64,000 bases of DNA from Adenophora triphylla var. japonica (GCA_022495995.1 JAFEMH010006972.1:1-64000), one strand, 5' to 3'. Counted from the first letter of the stretch, positions 34,782-46,416 are shown. Made by a program: numbers and translations. Notes: a model not told the origin generated them from the letters alone.

Positions 34782-34985
34782 GTCAAGGATTGAAAGACCT
34801 CACAAAAGTCTCGTTTGACCATTGATCAGATAAAGTATTGTAGTAATTCCGACCCTTGGGAATGGACGTTTGGCAACAACCAATGCCTGAACAATTGCCG
34901 GCAACCACGTCCTCGGAGTTGAAGCGAAGGGATAGACAGCCAGTGGCAACACTACGACGACTGACAGGGTTAGTGTTTTTTGCAT
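34782..34985 (-). pseudogene. WAK-like kinase pseudogene, N-terminal piece
   Basis: Begins ATGCAAAAA at 34985 and encodes a hydrophobic signal peptide (MQKTLTLSVVVVLPLA). After a frameshift it encodes NCSGIGCCQTSIPKG and a segment ending SFNP, typical of WAK ectodomains. A TGA takes the place of the cysteine that normally follows SFNP. The reading then continues, across the Ogre-like element, as YAFLGEED at 15843. The cysteine-rich block between signal peptide and CSGIGCC is shorter than usual, so part of it seems deleted. The first nine bases of the gene are the target duplication of MULE-1. Confidence 0.85.
34977..34985. repeat. MULE-1 target duplication, left
   Basis: TTTTTGCAT, identical to 47549-47557. 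Read on the minus strand it is ATGCAAAAA, the start of the WAK coding sequence. Confidence 0.9.
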
Positions 34986-35139
34986 GAGAATTGTTATATA
35001 GACCCGTAAAATTGTTGAGTAAACCCGTATCACTAAACCCACCCCAAATAAGTTAATACAAATCCCTATTCTTCCTCTTTTACCCTTTTAAACCATTTAC
35101 CCTCACTCCTCAAACTCACACCCACACACACAAACTGCA

Positions 35140-37683
35140 TGTAAGAACCCGAAAAAAAATTTAGACTTTTAATTTAATTATTTTTATTAGAAAATAATTA
35201 ATGTAATTACAATTATTAACTAACATTTAATAATTGGGATATTAAATGTTAAATGAATGGGTTGGATGATTTAATCAAGATTGGGATAGGTAAATGGGCT
35301 TGTGAAGTAAAAGGGGCCCAAGGAGGTAATACGCAAATATAAATAACCAAAACCCTTTCTTAATTTTCCATAACCCTTATAATTTACAAAGAAAAATAAA
35401 AACCCTAAACCTAAACCTAAGGGGCAGCAGCCGCAAGGAGGGAGGAAAATGACCGAGCTCTTGATCTTTTTTGATCAATTCTTCTAAACTAAAAATCAAG
35501 GTAATGTAAAATCCTAAATCCTAGTTTTTGTTTCATTCAATTCGGAGTAATATTGAATTAGTTATGATTTTTTGAAGATTTAAAATTATGTTGTTCTTGG
35601 ATGATTATTTTTAGGGTTTTAAATGTTAAATCTTGGGGTTAAATGAATTGATTGATGATTATAATGATGGGAAAATCTAGGTTTAATGATTAGGAGTATA
35701 ATCTAATGTTGAATCTTAAATCTTGAATAGTAAGATTATGAAATTCAAAGTATTAAGTTGTAAAAGCCCTAATTATGTTCTTGAGTTGAATTAAGTTACT
35801 ATGTTATTATTCTTGGATGAAAAGAAGGAAAAAATAATAATATTTGGGCATCTTATGGTTCAGCCGAGTGACAATAGGGTATTTAGGTATGTTTGGGTTG
35901 AAATTGTTAAGTTTTTGGGTTATTTTAAAAGGTTACAGTTAAGTTTCCAACAGAAAAAAGGGCTAAACTAAATAGTTATAAGCTGAAACCATTAGAATTC
36001 TAACTGTACAGTCAGGAATTAGATGGAGAACATAACTGAAGGACTAAACTGTAAAGTTTAAAGCTGCAGAAGGACCAAACTGTAATTAATTAGAAGTTGA
36101 GGGACTATTCTGTAATTAATTGAAAGTCAAGGGACTAATTCATAAATACTTAAAAGTTGAAGGACTGTTTTGCAAATATTAAAAAGTTGAAGGATTGTTT
36201 TGCAAATATTTAAAAGTTGAAGGACTGTTTTGCAAATACTCATAAGTTGAGGGACTGTTTTGCAAATACCTAAAAGATGGAGGACCTTTTAGTAATTAAC
36301 CAAAAGTAGAAGGGCTTAAGTGGAAATCCTAAAAGAGGAAAGTTTACTTTAGAGTTAAGATGTATGAAAAGGATAGAAAAGGGAACAACCCTAAATAAAA
36401 TCCATCTATAATTAGGGAATTATAAGTCCAAGAATAAGGAAATTCCCAAATATGGAAAATTTTCAAAAATAGAAACTTTTCAAACTTAGAAGATTACTAA
36501 ATAAAGAAAAGAAAGAAGTTAAATTGTAACGCATAAGGGTTAACTAAGTAGAGATAGTTAACGACAAATGCGAAATACTAAGTTACTCTTACGTGGTTGT
36601 AGATACGCACGGGAAGAGCTGTTCAAGGAACTAGCCAAGGTAAGGGATTACGTTCCTTTACTGTATTTGAATTCTTTTCCATTGGAACTCCTATACCTTC
36701 TTGATATAATTAGACTATCAAATGGCATGATAGTTATTTGCAAATAATCTGCGTTATTGAACGTTACTTGGAAATATCTATATTTTGTGATAATGTTGTT
36801 GTTCACAGAATATCTGAAGTTTGAAACTTGTCATATGCATACTTGTACCTATGTATGCTTCCTCGTTCTAGCATGTTTGTGGAACCACTTACTTGCTTAG
36901 AATGGACATGCCCAGTTAGAAAAGGCATTGTCAGAACTTGTCTAGTTAGAAAAAGACTTGTTCTTATTAGGGATTGCATGAGTGATCACATGCCTTCTCT
37001 CAGGAATTGTCTGATTACAAGGGCAATTCTAGACCCCGAGCATATATGTGTGACAGTACCATATATGTTTCGACCCGCACTAATGGCTTGATGAAGCTAG
37101 GTGTATTAAATTGTACCTTTGGCATTGAGGTTATAATGTACGTTGGAATTGACGGAATTTGTGTGAATCCCTTTGAATCGTAGTGCCATAATCCTTTGAA
37201 GATAATCTTAAATATTGTTTTGACTGTATTGTACCGCAGTCTATTATAAAGTTAAATTAGCCTATCCTTGTATTGGATTATTGAAGTGTTCATTCTGGTC
37301 GTCTCTTCTTAGTACCCGAAGAGACATCGTATGAACTTACTGAGCAATCGTTCGCTCACCCTTTCTCCCTTAAATTTTTTCTTTCCAGGTTCTAAGTAGA
37401 AGGGAATCGGATTGGTCGCGAGAAGGGCGACGCTTGGAGAATAATTAGGATTATTGAACAATTAGTTTATTTTCATTTGGTTGTAAGTACATTAATGGCT
37501 AGTGTGGTTTTACTAGCTGAGACAATAAGTATTTATTTTCGCTTCCGCATTTATTAAGTTATTTATGGTATTTAATGACATTTATGATGTAATAGGGTTT
37601 TGTGGGTGGAAACCCTAATATTTTGAAGTTCTATTTAATGCCATTGAATGCTCATTTATGTATGGAAAATTAGGGTTGTTACA
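35140..37683 (+). repeat. 5' LTR of the Tekay-type element
   Basis: 2544 bp, TGTAAGAACCCG to GTTGTTACA. TATAAATA at 35338-35345 is a likely core promoter. Around 36060-36290 about eight imperfect 30-bp units contain GAAGGACTGTTTTGCAAAT. The U5 side ends directly at the primer-binding site. Confidence 0.95.
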
Positions 37684-37685
37684 GT

Positions 37686-37700
37686 TGGTATCAGAGCCTG
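37686..37700 (+). other. Primer-binding site, initiator tRNA-Met type
   Basis: TGGTATCAGAGCC two bases after the LTR end. This is the common plant gypsy/copia site complementary to the 3' end of initiator methionine tRNA. Confidence 0.9.
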
Positions 37701-37727
37701 GTTTTAGGTCTTATGGGAGAATTAGAC

Positions 37728-38438
37728 TTAATTACTTGAAGATAGTTGAATTAACCTTGAGAAATGAGAGTTAGCTTATTTAACTTAGAGCTAAGTAAAA
37801 GAAGTTGGAGAAACAACTTACTTGTATGCTTTGAGGATTATATTTTTGCCTTATTTTAAAAGAAGTGTATATATTATGTATTGGAGTTATTTTAATTAAG
37901 TCCTTTGTCTGATGTGGAGTTTATAGAGAATAAGTTGAATAAGAGTAACCAGAAAGTCAGAAACATGGAGGTACATATTAAAAATAGCTAACCGAGAGTG
38001 GAATAAGCTAAGTGTGAAATTGCTGGATGAAGAAAAGCGAGTGTATTACCTCGAGAAGAAGATAGATGAACAAGAAAAGTGTGAGCTGGAGCTACGGAAG
38101 TCAGGCTACCAGATATATGCAGAGAAATTAGATATCCAAGCCAAATATGACGAGCTATCAACCGAACACGAGAAGTGTGGAATCTAGAGATCAAGTGGAA
38201 GATCAGAGAGGACGCACTGATGGCTAATCAGAAGTCCTGGGAGTTATTTTATTTAAGTTGATTCAGACTTAGTCTAGTAGTTTCAGTTGAAATTGAATTT
38301 TTATTTCTAGCAGAAAAGATTTTGAGACAGTTTATGTCCTTTTACTAAGTCAGTATTAATAAAAGTTTTAGTTAATTTTATTACTCATCCCAAGTATGAT
38401 AATTAACTATCCCTTATAAAGAAAAGTCAGAAGTTTAA
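37728..38438 (+). pseudogene. Possible gag remnant of the Tekay-type element
   Basis: Where gag should start there is only a short recognisable stretch at about 38020-38187, encoding a charged, coiled-coil-like peptide (RVYYLEKKIDEQEKCELEL). Frames are broken on both sides. I do not see a gag domain. Confidence 0.35.
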
Positions 38439-38913
38439 CTTGTTGAGAAACAACAAGAAAAAGCATAGACCAAGTAAAACGGCCTATGAAACCATGGGGC
38501 GAAGTAAGACGACCATGGGGATAAAAGTGAAACTAGCCAAGTGAAACGGCTTGTGAAACCATGGGTCGAAGAAAGACGATCATGGAAATAAAAAGTGAAC
38601 TAGTCAAGTACAACGACTAGTAAGATAAAGTCAAACTAACTAAGAAAAACGTTAGTTGAAAAGTAAATTGTAAAGTCTTTTGGAGACGAAAAATTATGTA
38701 ACTGACCAAGTAAAAGGTTAGTAAGGTAATAAAAGTTAAAGTTTTCCGAGACGAAAAATCTCAAAGTTAACGAACCATCTAACGAACATTAAGTTAATGG
38801 TCTAGTACCAAAGGCCAATGAATAAAACTTTCGTCTAGAGAAGACGTGAACCAAACCTTAGTCTAGTAAAGTGACTAAGGAGCGAAAGGGAAAACTAGCA
38901 AGTAAAAAGCTAG
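38439..38913. repeat. Stem-loop array A in the Tekay-type element
   Basis: Successive hairpins share an A-rich 5- to 10-base loop like AAGTAAAAC but have different stems: CTTGTTG/CAACAAG (38439-38457), CATAGACC/GGCCTATG (38464-38488), a CCATGG-type stem (38491-38520), CTAGCC/GGCTTG (38533-38553), ACTAGTC/GACTAGT (38599-38621), AACTAAC/GTTAGTT (38634-38657), ACTGACC/GGTTAGT (38701-38722, one G-T pair), CCTTAGTC/GACTAAGG (38856-38880), CTAGC/GCTAG (38895-38913). The array sits where gag should be. Confidence 0.8.
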
Positions 38914-39519
38914 CACAAAGTGTAGAAGTTAAATACAATAGTCATGCATGTAAAGGTACTGTTGTACCATATTCATGATAAGTATCAATGAAATAAGTAC
39001 ATATAACTGAAACAAAGTAATCCACAGATGTCGTCTCGCAGAAGATCGGGAAGTATAAAGATGAGGTCAGGAGAGAGGCATAAATATATTACTATGAGTT
39101 ACAGGATCTTAAGGCTGCTAGGGTTAGGAAAGAGAACCCAGCGGAACCAGTGATTCCTACCATTCAGGATATTGAGGATGTAGCCGTTCAAAAATCTTGT
39201 GGAAGACTTAGAAAGAATTGAAGCGTCCCCAATCATGATTGAAGATGATGAGGAAGAGAAAGTGCCTAGCGAAAAACCTAAAGGAAGTTTTAGGAAAGAA
39301 AGTGAAATTGGAAGTGGAAGGGAGAATTGTTTGGTTTTAGTGATAGAAAGAAGAGTAGTTAGTAGTAAGAGTTATCCTTGTTCTAGTGGAAAGAACGTAT
39401 GAAACAATTGCCTTCTCTTCAAATATATTATGAAATAAAACTTTTCCGCATTTTGATTTATGATTGCTCGATTTGATTCCTTAAGTGTTAATTGAACGTG
39501 TTAACCGAAACGAGAAAGA
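38914..39519. other. Spacer between stem-loop arrays
   Basis: Mostly non-coding. 39199-39402 is open on the plus strand with an acidic peptide (MIEDDEEEKVPSEKP) that could be a gag remnant; I do not recognise a domain. Confidence 0.35.
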
Positions 39520-39860
39520 TTGGTCTATTGAAACGACCAATGTGAATAGTAATCGGTCTGTTGAAACGGCCAAGTGTGAATTATAGCGGGTCTATTGAAA
39601 CGACCTGTGGAAGTAATTTTGGTCTATTGGAATGACCTATGAATGTGATGTCGATTTATTGAAACGATCGATGGTCTAGTGAATTGACCGATTATATAAT
39701 GGAAGTCTGTTAAGACGCCTTAATTCAAGGGAATGCTATAGGAACAGCAAGTGTGAGTATCAGTATTGTTGGTCTGTTGAAACGACCAATAAGTCTGTTA
39801 AAACGACTCATAAGAATAATGCCGCTCTATTGAAAAGACCAAGGGTCTAGTGAATTGACC
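39520..39860. repeat. Stem-loop array B in the Tekay-type element
   Basis: Units of the form stem, nine-base loop, stem. Loops are TATTGAAAC, TGTTGAAAC, TAGTGAATT or TATTGGAAT. Stems: TTGGTC/GACCAA (39520-39540), GGTC/GGCC (39555-39571, wobble), CGGGTC/GACCTG (39587-39607, wobble), GGTC/GACC (39621-39637), TCGAT/ATCGA (39651-39671), GGTC/GACC (39673-39689), TTGGTC/GACCAA (39769-39789), AGTC/GACT (39792-39808), GGTC/GACC (39844-39860). Spacing between units is irregular, so this is not a simple tandem repeat. Confidence 0.8.
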
Positions 39861-40009
39861 TATGACTTGATTTAAACGTTTTAGTCTATTGAGACGAATT
39901 ATGTTTATAGTATAAAAGTATTAATCATTTAGTATTGCTAGTATAGGCGTGAGTAATAGTGCCTTGTATTCGTAGTACCGATAAGTATAGTGAAGAAGAT
40001 GGTGCCGTA

Positions 40010-43000
40010 AGTGAGTACCCAAGTCATAACTATAACCATCGAAGAGTTGAGATCAAAGGCTAGGTCCGTGGTCAAGGATTTGATGAAAAAATGTGAAGTG
40101 TGCGAAGGGAGGCACAAGACTGTGAGTGTCGGTACAAAGAGAAGAAAATGAATTTGAAACCTGAAGTGTTAGAAGTACCTTTGGTGATAAATACTCCGAC
40201 TAATGAGTCGATTCCTATATTGCCTATGTATAAGAAGTACCCTTTGAAAATAGGTGATAGAGAACTCGAGATTGACCTGGCAGAGTTGAAAAAGAATGAA
40301 ATTGACATTATTCTGGGAATGGATTGGTTAGCTGCTTACCAAGCAAAAGTAGACTGTTTTAAGAAGGTAGTGCAATTCAAATTACCATCCTGAGAGTAAT
40401 CTTATTTTCAAGGATTGAAACCGAGATTTAAATCGAGCTTCAGTTCGTAATGAAGGCTCGGAAGATGTTGAGAAAAGGATATGAAGGATTCTTGGCCTAT
40501 ATTGGAGAGATGGATAAGAAAGAAGTAAGTATAGAGTCTCTTTCAGTGGTCAGAGATTTTAAGGATGTGTTTCCAGAAGATTTGCCGAGAATACCACCGG
40601 AAAGGGAGGTGAAATTTTCCATATACTTAGTACCAGAGACTGCAGCGATATCTAAGGCACCGTACCGGATGGCGCCAAATGAACTTAAGGAATTGAAGGA
40701 ACAACTACAAGAATTGATGGATAATGGGCTGATTAGACCGAGTGTATCACCTTGGGGAGCACCGGTGTTAATTGTAAAGAAAAAGGATGGGTCGATGAGA
40801 ATGTGTATCGATTATCGGTAGTTGAATCGAGTGACGGTTAGGAATCAATATCCGTTACCAAGGATTGACGAATTGTTTGACCAACTTCGGGGAGCATGTT
40901 ATTTCTCGAAGATAGATTTGAGATCGGGATATCATCAACTGAGAGTGAAGAAAGAGGATGTGGCAAAGACGGCCTTTGGGACAAGATACGGCCATTACGA
41001 GTTTTGGTTATGCCGTTTAGGTTGACGAACGCACCGGCAGCATTTATGGAATTGATGAATAAGGTATTCCGGGAGTTTTGGATAAAGGTGTAATTGTATT
41101 CATAGATGATATCTTGGTATACTCTAAAACTAAGGAGGAACAGGAAGAACAGTTGAGGTTAGTTCTACATGTTTTGTGGGGACAAAAGTTGTACGCTAAA
41201 TTCAAGAAGTATGAATTTTGGCTGGAGAATGTGGCATTCCTAGGACATGGGGTATCTAAGAAGGAATTGAAGTAGATCCGGCAAAGATAGAAACTATAGT
41301 AGATTGGGAGAGACCAACAACTGGTAGTAAAATAAGAAGTTTCTTGGGGTTAGCAGGCTACTACAGGAGATTTGTTGAAGAATTTCCGAAGTTATCAGAA
41401 CCGTTAATGAAGTTAACACATAAAGGAGCAAAGTTCGTTTGGTCAGAGGAATGTGAAAAGAATTTTCAAGAGCTAAAGAGTTAGTTAGTGTCCGCACCTA
41501 TTCTTACAGTACCATCAGGATCGGACGGATTTGTGATATATAGTGACGCTTCGTTGGAAGGACTAGGTTGTGTGTTGATGCAGAACAATAAAGTGATAGC
41601 TTATGCGTCAAGGCAACTGAAGAACCATGAGAGGAATTACCCGACCCATGATTTGGAGTTAGAAACTGTAGTACTTGCCTTGAAGAGTTGGAGACATTAT
41701 TTATATGGGGTAGCATATCAGATTTACACTAATCATAAGAGTCTTAAGTATGTTTTCACCCAGAAGGAGCTTAACATGAGATAAATGAGATGACCTGAGT
41801 TACTTAAGGATTATGATTGTGAAATTTTATACTACATAAGGAAAGCCAATAAGGTGGCTGATGCATTGAGTAAGAAGAATCAAGTAACCTTAGTGATTGT
41901 GAATTCTAAAGGGGTAAGTACATAGAATAGCATTGAGGTTTCAAGTATATAAGTAAGAGTTAAAGGGTAATTGGAGTGTTCAACCAACACTTTTGAACAG
42001 AATCAAGGAAGCCCAATAGATTGACGAAGAGGCAATGAAGATGCAAGAGAGTATAGCCAAGGGAAAGGCAACAGATTTTCATATTGGGACCGATGAAATC
42101 CTAAGGTATCAGTCGAGAATTTGGGTACCAGACAACTGAGACATAAAGAGAGAGATCTTACAAGAATCGCACTGTTCGAAATTTTCTATTCATCCTGGAA
42201 ATACAAAGGTGTATAGGAATTTAATGTGTATCCGTGATAATTGGATTTGATTTATGTGTTCTCGTACCTTTAACACTATATATGATATTATTTTGTCCAT
42301 TTGATGAGGACTTTGTATGATTTGGTCTAGACAGATTGAAATGACCTTAATGTTGAATGAATTGGTCTAGACAGATTGAAATGACCTTAATGTTAAATGA
42401 ATTGGTCTAGACAGATTGAAATGACCTTATTGTTGAATGAATTAGTCTAGACAGATTGAAATGACCTTAATGTAGAATGAATTGGTTTAGACAGATTGAA
42501 ATGACCTTAATTCTATATATGTGATTATCATGATGCATCAGAATAAGGGAGCGCTCTGATAAAAGCGTAGGGAACCTTATTCAACGATCGCTTGAAAAGG
42601 TGTATCGGAGTCACCTAGATGAAAGGTACACAAGTACTGGGAATTGACAGACATATGTGTATGAAATCTCTATATGTTAATTGTAAAAGTGCCACTACTT
42701 GTTATTTGGAAGAGTATCTTTCATTTTCAATGGAAATAGGAGAATATAGCAATTGACTTAGTGGTTGGATTACTGAAGGCGCTGAAAGGTCATAACGCAA
42801 TTTGAGTCATAGTGGAAAGACTTATGAAGTCGGCTCGCCTTCTGCAAATTAAGGTACAACATATTCGGAATGGTTATTAATCGCTCAGAGTAGACAGAAG
42901 TTGTATGCAGATCGCCAACGACGTGACTTAGAATTTCAGTTAGGGATCGAGCGTTCTTAAAGATCTCGCCAACAAAGGGAGTCATGAGGTTCGGAATCAA

Positions 43001-43361
43001 GGGAAAGTTAAGTCCGCGATATGTGGGACCATTCGAAAGCCTTGACAAGATTGAGGAAGTATCCTATAGATTGGCACTACCACCAGTATTAACTGTAGTG
43101 CATAATGTGTTCCATGTCTCTATGCTAAGGAAGTATATTCACGATCCGAGTCACGTGGTCGAGTACAAACAGCTAAGAGTCCGTGCTGATTTGACTTACG
43201 ATGAAAGGCCGATCAAGATCGTCGACAGAAAGGATGAGAATGTGAGAAAGCGGTTGGTTCCTTATGTGAAAGTACAGTGGAGCAACCATACCGAAAGGGA
43301 AGCAACATGGGAACTAGAGAACGAGATGCGCGAATTGTATCCCGACCTGTTTTCCAACTAA
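40010..43361 (+). pseudogene. Tekay-type pol remains with chromodomain-like end
   Basis: Protease remains at about 40100-40390 (ending IILGMDWLAAYQAKVDC). Reverse transcriptase at about 40560-41270, with [34 protein letters not shown] and FIDDILVYS near 41096-41122. RNase H follows at about 41500-41890 ([19 protein letters not shown]). The integrase zinc finger survives weakly near 42150-42230 and a piece of the core near 42755-42850; between them 42240-42750 is non-coding. The C-terminal domain is intact at 42984-43361 (GPFESLDKIEEVSYRLALP, HVSMLRKY, a chromodomain-like VPYVKVQWSNH). Premature stops at about 40819 and 41272, and frameshifts near 41020 and 41080, disable it. Confidence 0.9.
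42324..42515. repeat. 40-bp tandem repeat, five copies, inside the integrase region
   Basis: Units begin GGTCTAGACAGATTGAAATG at 42324 with a period of 40 bp. The arms GGTC and GACC bracket the central part of each unit, so it is a longer-loop version of array B. Two units have changed arms (AGTC, GGTT). It replaces part of the integrase core. Confidence 0.88.
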
Positions 43362-43405
43362 GGTACGTTAAGTTTGGGGACAAACTTCTTTTAAGGGGGT
43401 AAGAA

Positions 43406-45951
43406 TGTAAGAACCCGAAAAAAATTTTAGACTTTTAATTTAATTATTTTTATTAGAAAATAATTAATGTAATTACAATTATTAACTAACATTTAATAAT
43501 TGGGCTATTAAATGTTAAATGAATGGGTTGGATGATTTAATCAAGATTGGGATAGGTAAATGGGCTTGTGAAGTAAAAGGGGCCCAAGGAGGTAATACCC
43601 AAATATAAATAACCAAAACCCTTTCTTAATTTTCCATAACCCTCATAATTTACAAAGAAAAATAAAAACCCTAAACCTAAACCTAAGGGGCAGCAGCCGC
43701 AAGGAGGGAGGAAAACGGCCGAGCTCTTGATCTTTTTTGATCAATTCTTCTAAACGAAAAATCAAGGTAATGAAAAATCCTAAATCCTAGTTTTTGTTTC
43801 ATTCAATTCGGAGTAATATTGAATTAGTTATGATTTTTTGAAGATTTAAAATTATGTTGTTCTTGGATGATTATTTTTAGGGTTTTAAATGTTAAATCTT
43901 GGGGTTAAATGAATTGATTGATGATTATAATGATGGGAAAATCTAGGTTTAAAGATTAGGAGTATAACCTAATGTTGAATCTTAAATCTTGAATAGTAAG
44001 ATTATGAAATTCAAAGTATTAAGTTGTAAAAGCCCTAAGTATGTTCTTGAGTTGAATTAAGTTACTATGTTATTATTCTTGGATGAAAAGAAGGAACAAA
44101 AAAAATAATATTTGGGCGTCTTATGGTTCAGCCGAGTGACAGTAGGGTATTTAGGTATGTTTGGGTTGAAATTGTTAAGTTTTTGGGTTATTTTAAAAGG
44201 TTACAGTTAAGTTTCCAACAGAAAAAAGGGCTAAACTAAATAGTTATAAGCTGAAACCATTAGAATTCTAACTGTACAGTCAGGAATTAGATGGAGAACT
44301 TAACTGAAGGACTAAACTGTAAAGTTTAAAGCTGCAGAAGGACCAAACTGTAATTAATTAGAAGTTGAGGGACTATTCTGTAATTAATTGAAAGTCAAGG
44401 GACTAATTCATAAATACTTAAAAGTTGAAGGACTGTTTTGCAAATATTTAAAAGTTGAAGGATTGTTTTGCAAATATTTAAAAGTTGAAGGACTGTTTTG
44501 CAAATACTCATAAGTTGAGGGACTGTTTTGCAAATACCTAAAAGATGGAGGACCTTTTAGTAATTAACCAAAAGTAGAAGGGCTTAAGTGGAAATCCTAA
44601 AAGAGGAAAGTTTACTTTAGAGTTAAGATGTATGAAAAGGATAGAAAAGGGAACAACCCTAAATAAAATCCATCTATAATTAGGGAATTACAAGTCCAAG
44701 AATAAGGAAATTCCCAAATATGGAAAGTTTTCAAAAATAGAAACTTTTCAAACTTAGAAGATTACTAAATAAAGAAAAGAAAGAAGTTAAATTATAACGC
44801 ATAAGGGTTAACTAAGTAGAGATAGTTAACGACAAATGCGAAATACTAAGTTACTCTTACGTGGTTGTAGATACGCACGGGAAGAGCTGTTCAAGGAACT
44901 AGACCAAGGTAAGGGATTACGTTCCTTTACTGTATTTGAATTCTTTTCCATTGGAACTCCTATACCTTCTTGATATAATTAGACTATCAAATGACATGAT
45001 AGTTATTTGCAAATAATCTGCGTTATTGAACGTTACTTGGAAATATCTATATTTGTGATAATGTTGTTGTTCACAGAATATCTGAAGTTTGAAACTTGTC
45101 ATATGCATACTTGTACCTATGTATGCTTCCTCGTTCTAGCATGTTTGTGGAACCACTTACTTGCTTAGAATGGACATGCCCAGTTAGAAAAGGCATTGTC
45201 AGAACTTGTCTAGTTAGAAAAAGACTTGTTCTTATTAGGGATTGCATGAGTGATCACATGCCTTCTCTCAGGAATTGTCTGATTACAAGGGCAATTCTAG
45301 ACCCCGAGCATATATGTGTGACAGTACCATATATGTTTCGACCCGCACTAATGGCTTGATGAAGCTAGGTGTATTAAATTGTACCTTTGGCATTGAGGTT
45401 ATAATGTACGTTGGAATTGACGGAATTTGTGTGAATCCCTTTGAATCGTAGTGCCATAATCCTTTGAAGATAATCTTAAATATTGTTTTGACTGTATTGT
45501 ACCGCAGTCTATTATAAAGTTAAATTAGCCTATCCTTGTATTGGATTATTGAAGTGTTCATTCTGGTCGTCTCTTCTTAGTACCCGAAGAGACATCGTAT
45601 GAACTTACTGAGCAATCGTTCGCTCACCCTTTCTCCCTTAAATTTTTTCTTTCCAGGTTCTAAGTAGAAGGGAATCGGATTGGTCGCGAGAAGGGCGACG
45701 CTTGGAGAATAATTAGGATTATTGAATAATTAGTTTATTTTCATTTGGTTGTAAGTACATTAATGGCTAGTGTGATTTTACTAGCTGAGACAATAAGTAT
45801 TTATTTTCGCTTCCACATTTATTAAGTTATTTATGGTATTTAATGACATTTATGATGTAATAGGGTTTTGTGGGTGGAAACCCTAATATTTTGAAGTTCT
45901 ATTTAATGCCATTGAATGCTCATTTATGTATGAAAAATTAGGGGTGTTACA
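43406..45951 (+). repeat. 3' LTR of the Tekay-type element
   Basis: 2546 bp, nearly identical to 35140-37683 and with the same internal 30-bp units at about 44335-44560. It follows the purine tract and is followed by the target duplication CTGCA. Confidence 0.95.
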
Positions 45952-46200
45952 CTGCAAAACTCCCTTCTCTTCAATTTCCTTAGTATTCCGGCCATCCTCC
46001 ATTTTTTCCGGTGACAACCTTTTCAATCCAAATCACATTGTCCGGCCATTCACCAATTTTTTCTGGCAACCCTTTTCACCTGAGCTGCACTTGACCTCAA
46101 ATCTGTACCATTATCGTCAAATTGAAACCTAGATCTACGAATCTGGTGATATCTCTCGCCGAAATTATGGGTCGGCCATTGTTGACCGATTTTTCTTTTG
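45952..46200. other. MULE-1 inner sequence right of the Tekay element
   Basis: After the target duplication the sequence is CT-rich and contains CCGGCCATCC and CCGGTGACAACC phrases. It might be a captured host fragment (leader and short exon), since it continues the CT-rich 35057-35139, but I could not match it to a gene. Confidence 0.35.
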
Positions 46201-46218
46201 TTGGTCGGCCATGGCTGA

Positions 46219-46380
46219 TCGATTTTTTTAAAAAAATCAGCCGGGTGTAAGCGATTTGTTTTTTAAAAAATCAGCCGGGTGTGACCGATTTTTTTAAACA
46301 AAATCAGCCGGGTGTGGCCGATTTTTGAAAAATATTCAGTCAGGTGTGGCCGATTTTTGCAAAAGAGGAAATTTCGGAAA
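46219..46380. repeat. Palindromic CAGCCGGGTGTGGCCGATT repeats
   Basis: Four to five units of 35-45 bp. A perfect 18-bp palindrome of GATTTTTTT and its complement lies at 46221-46238. AATCAGCC/GACCGATT (46269-46290) and AATCAGCC/GGCCGATT (46302-46323) flank the loop GGGTGT with one or two mismatches. Confidence 0.75.
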
Positions 46381-46416
46381 AAAATGAAGTTGGCTGAAAT
46401 TTATGGAGAAATGTGT

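Larger units (their letters stand above)
35140..45951 (+). mobile_element. Ty3/gypsy Tekay/Del-type chromovirus inside MULE-1
   Basis: 10.8 kb with LTRs at 35140-37683 and 43406-45951 and a perfect 5-bp target duplication CTGCA (35135-35139 and 45952-45956). The primer site TGGTATCAGAGCC (tRNA-iMet type) begins at 37686, and a purine tract TTAAGGGGGTAAGAA precedes the 3' LTR. Protease, reverse transcriptase, RNase H and a chromodomain-like C-terminus are on the plus strand. Stops and frameshifts are frequent, gag is hardly recognisable, and the integrase core is missing. The LTRs differ at only about 1% of positions by eye, so insertion was recent. Confidence 0.95.

Noticed and set aside
34800..35042. 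Open frame read as a separate small gene
   Set aside because: It is the N-terminus of the WAK pseudogene read through a frameshift, plus MULE-1 terminal sequence.
36828..37091. 87-residue open frame present identically in both Tekay LTRs (also at 45096)
   Set aside because: It lies in the LTR, has no recognisable domain, and its identity only reflects LTR identity.
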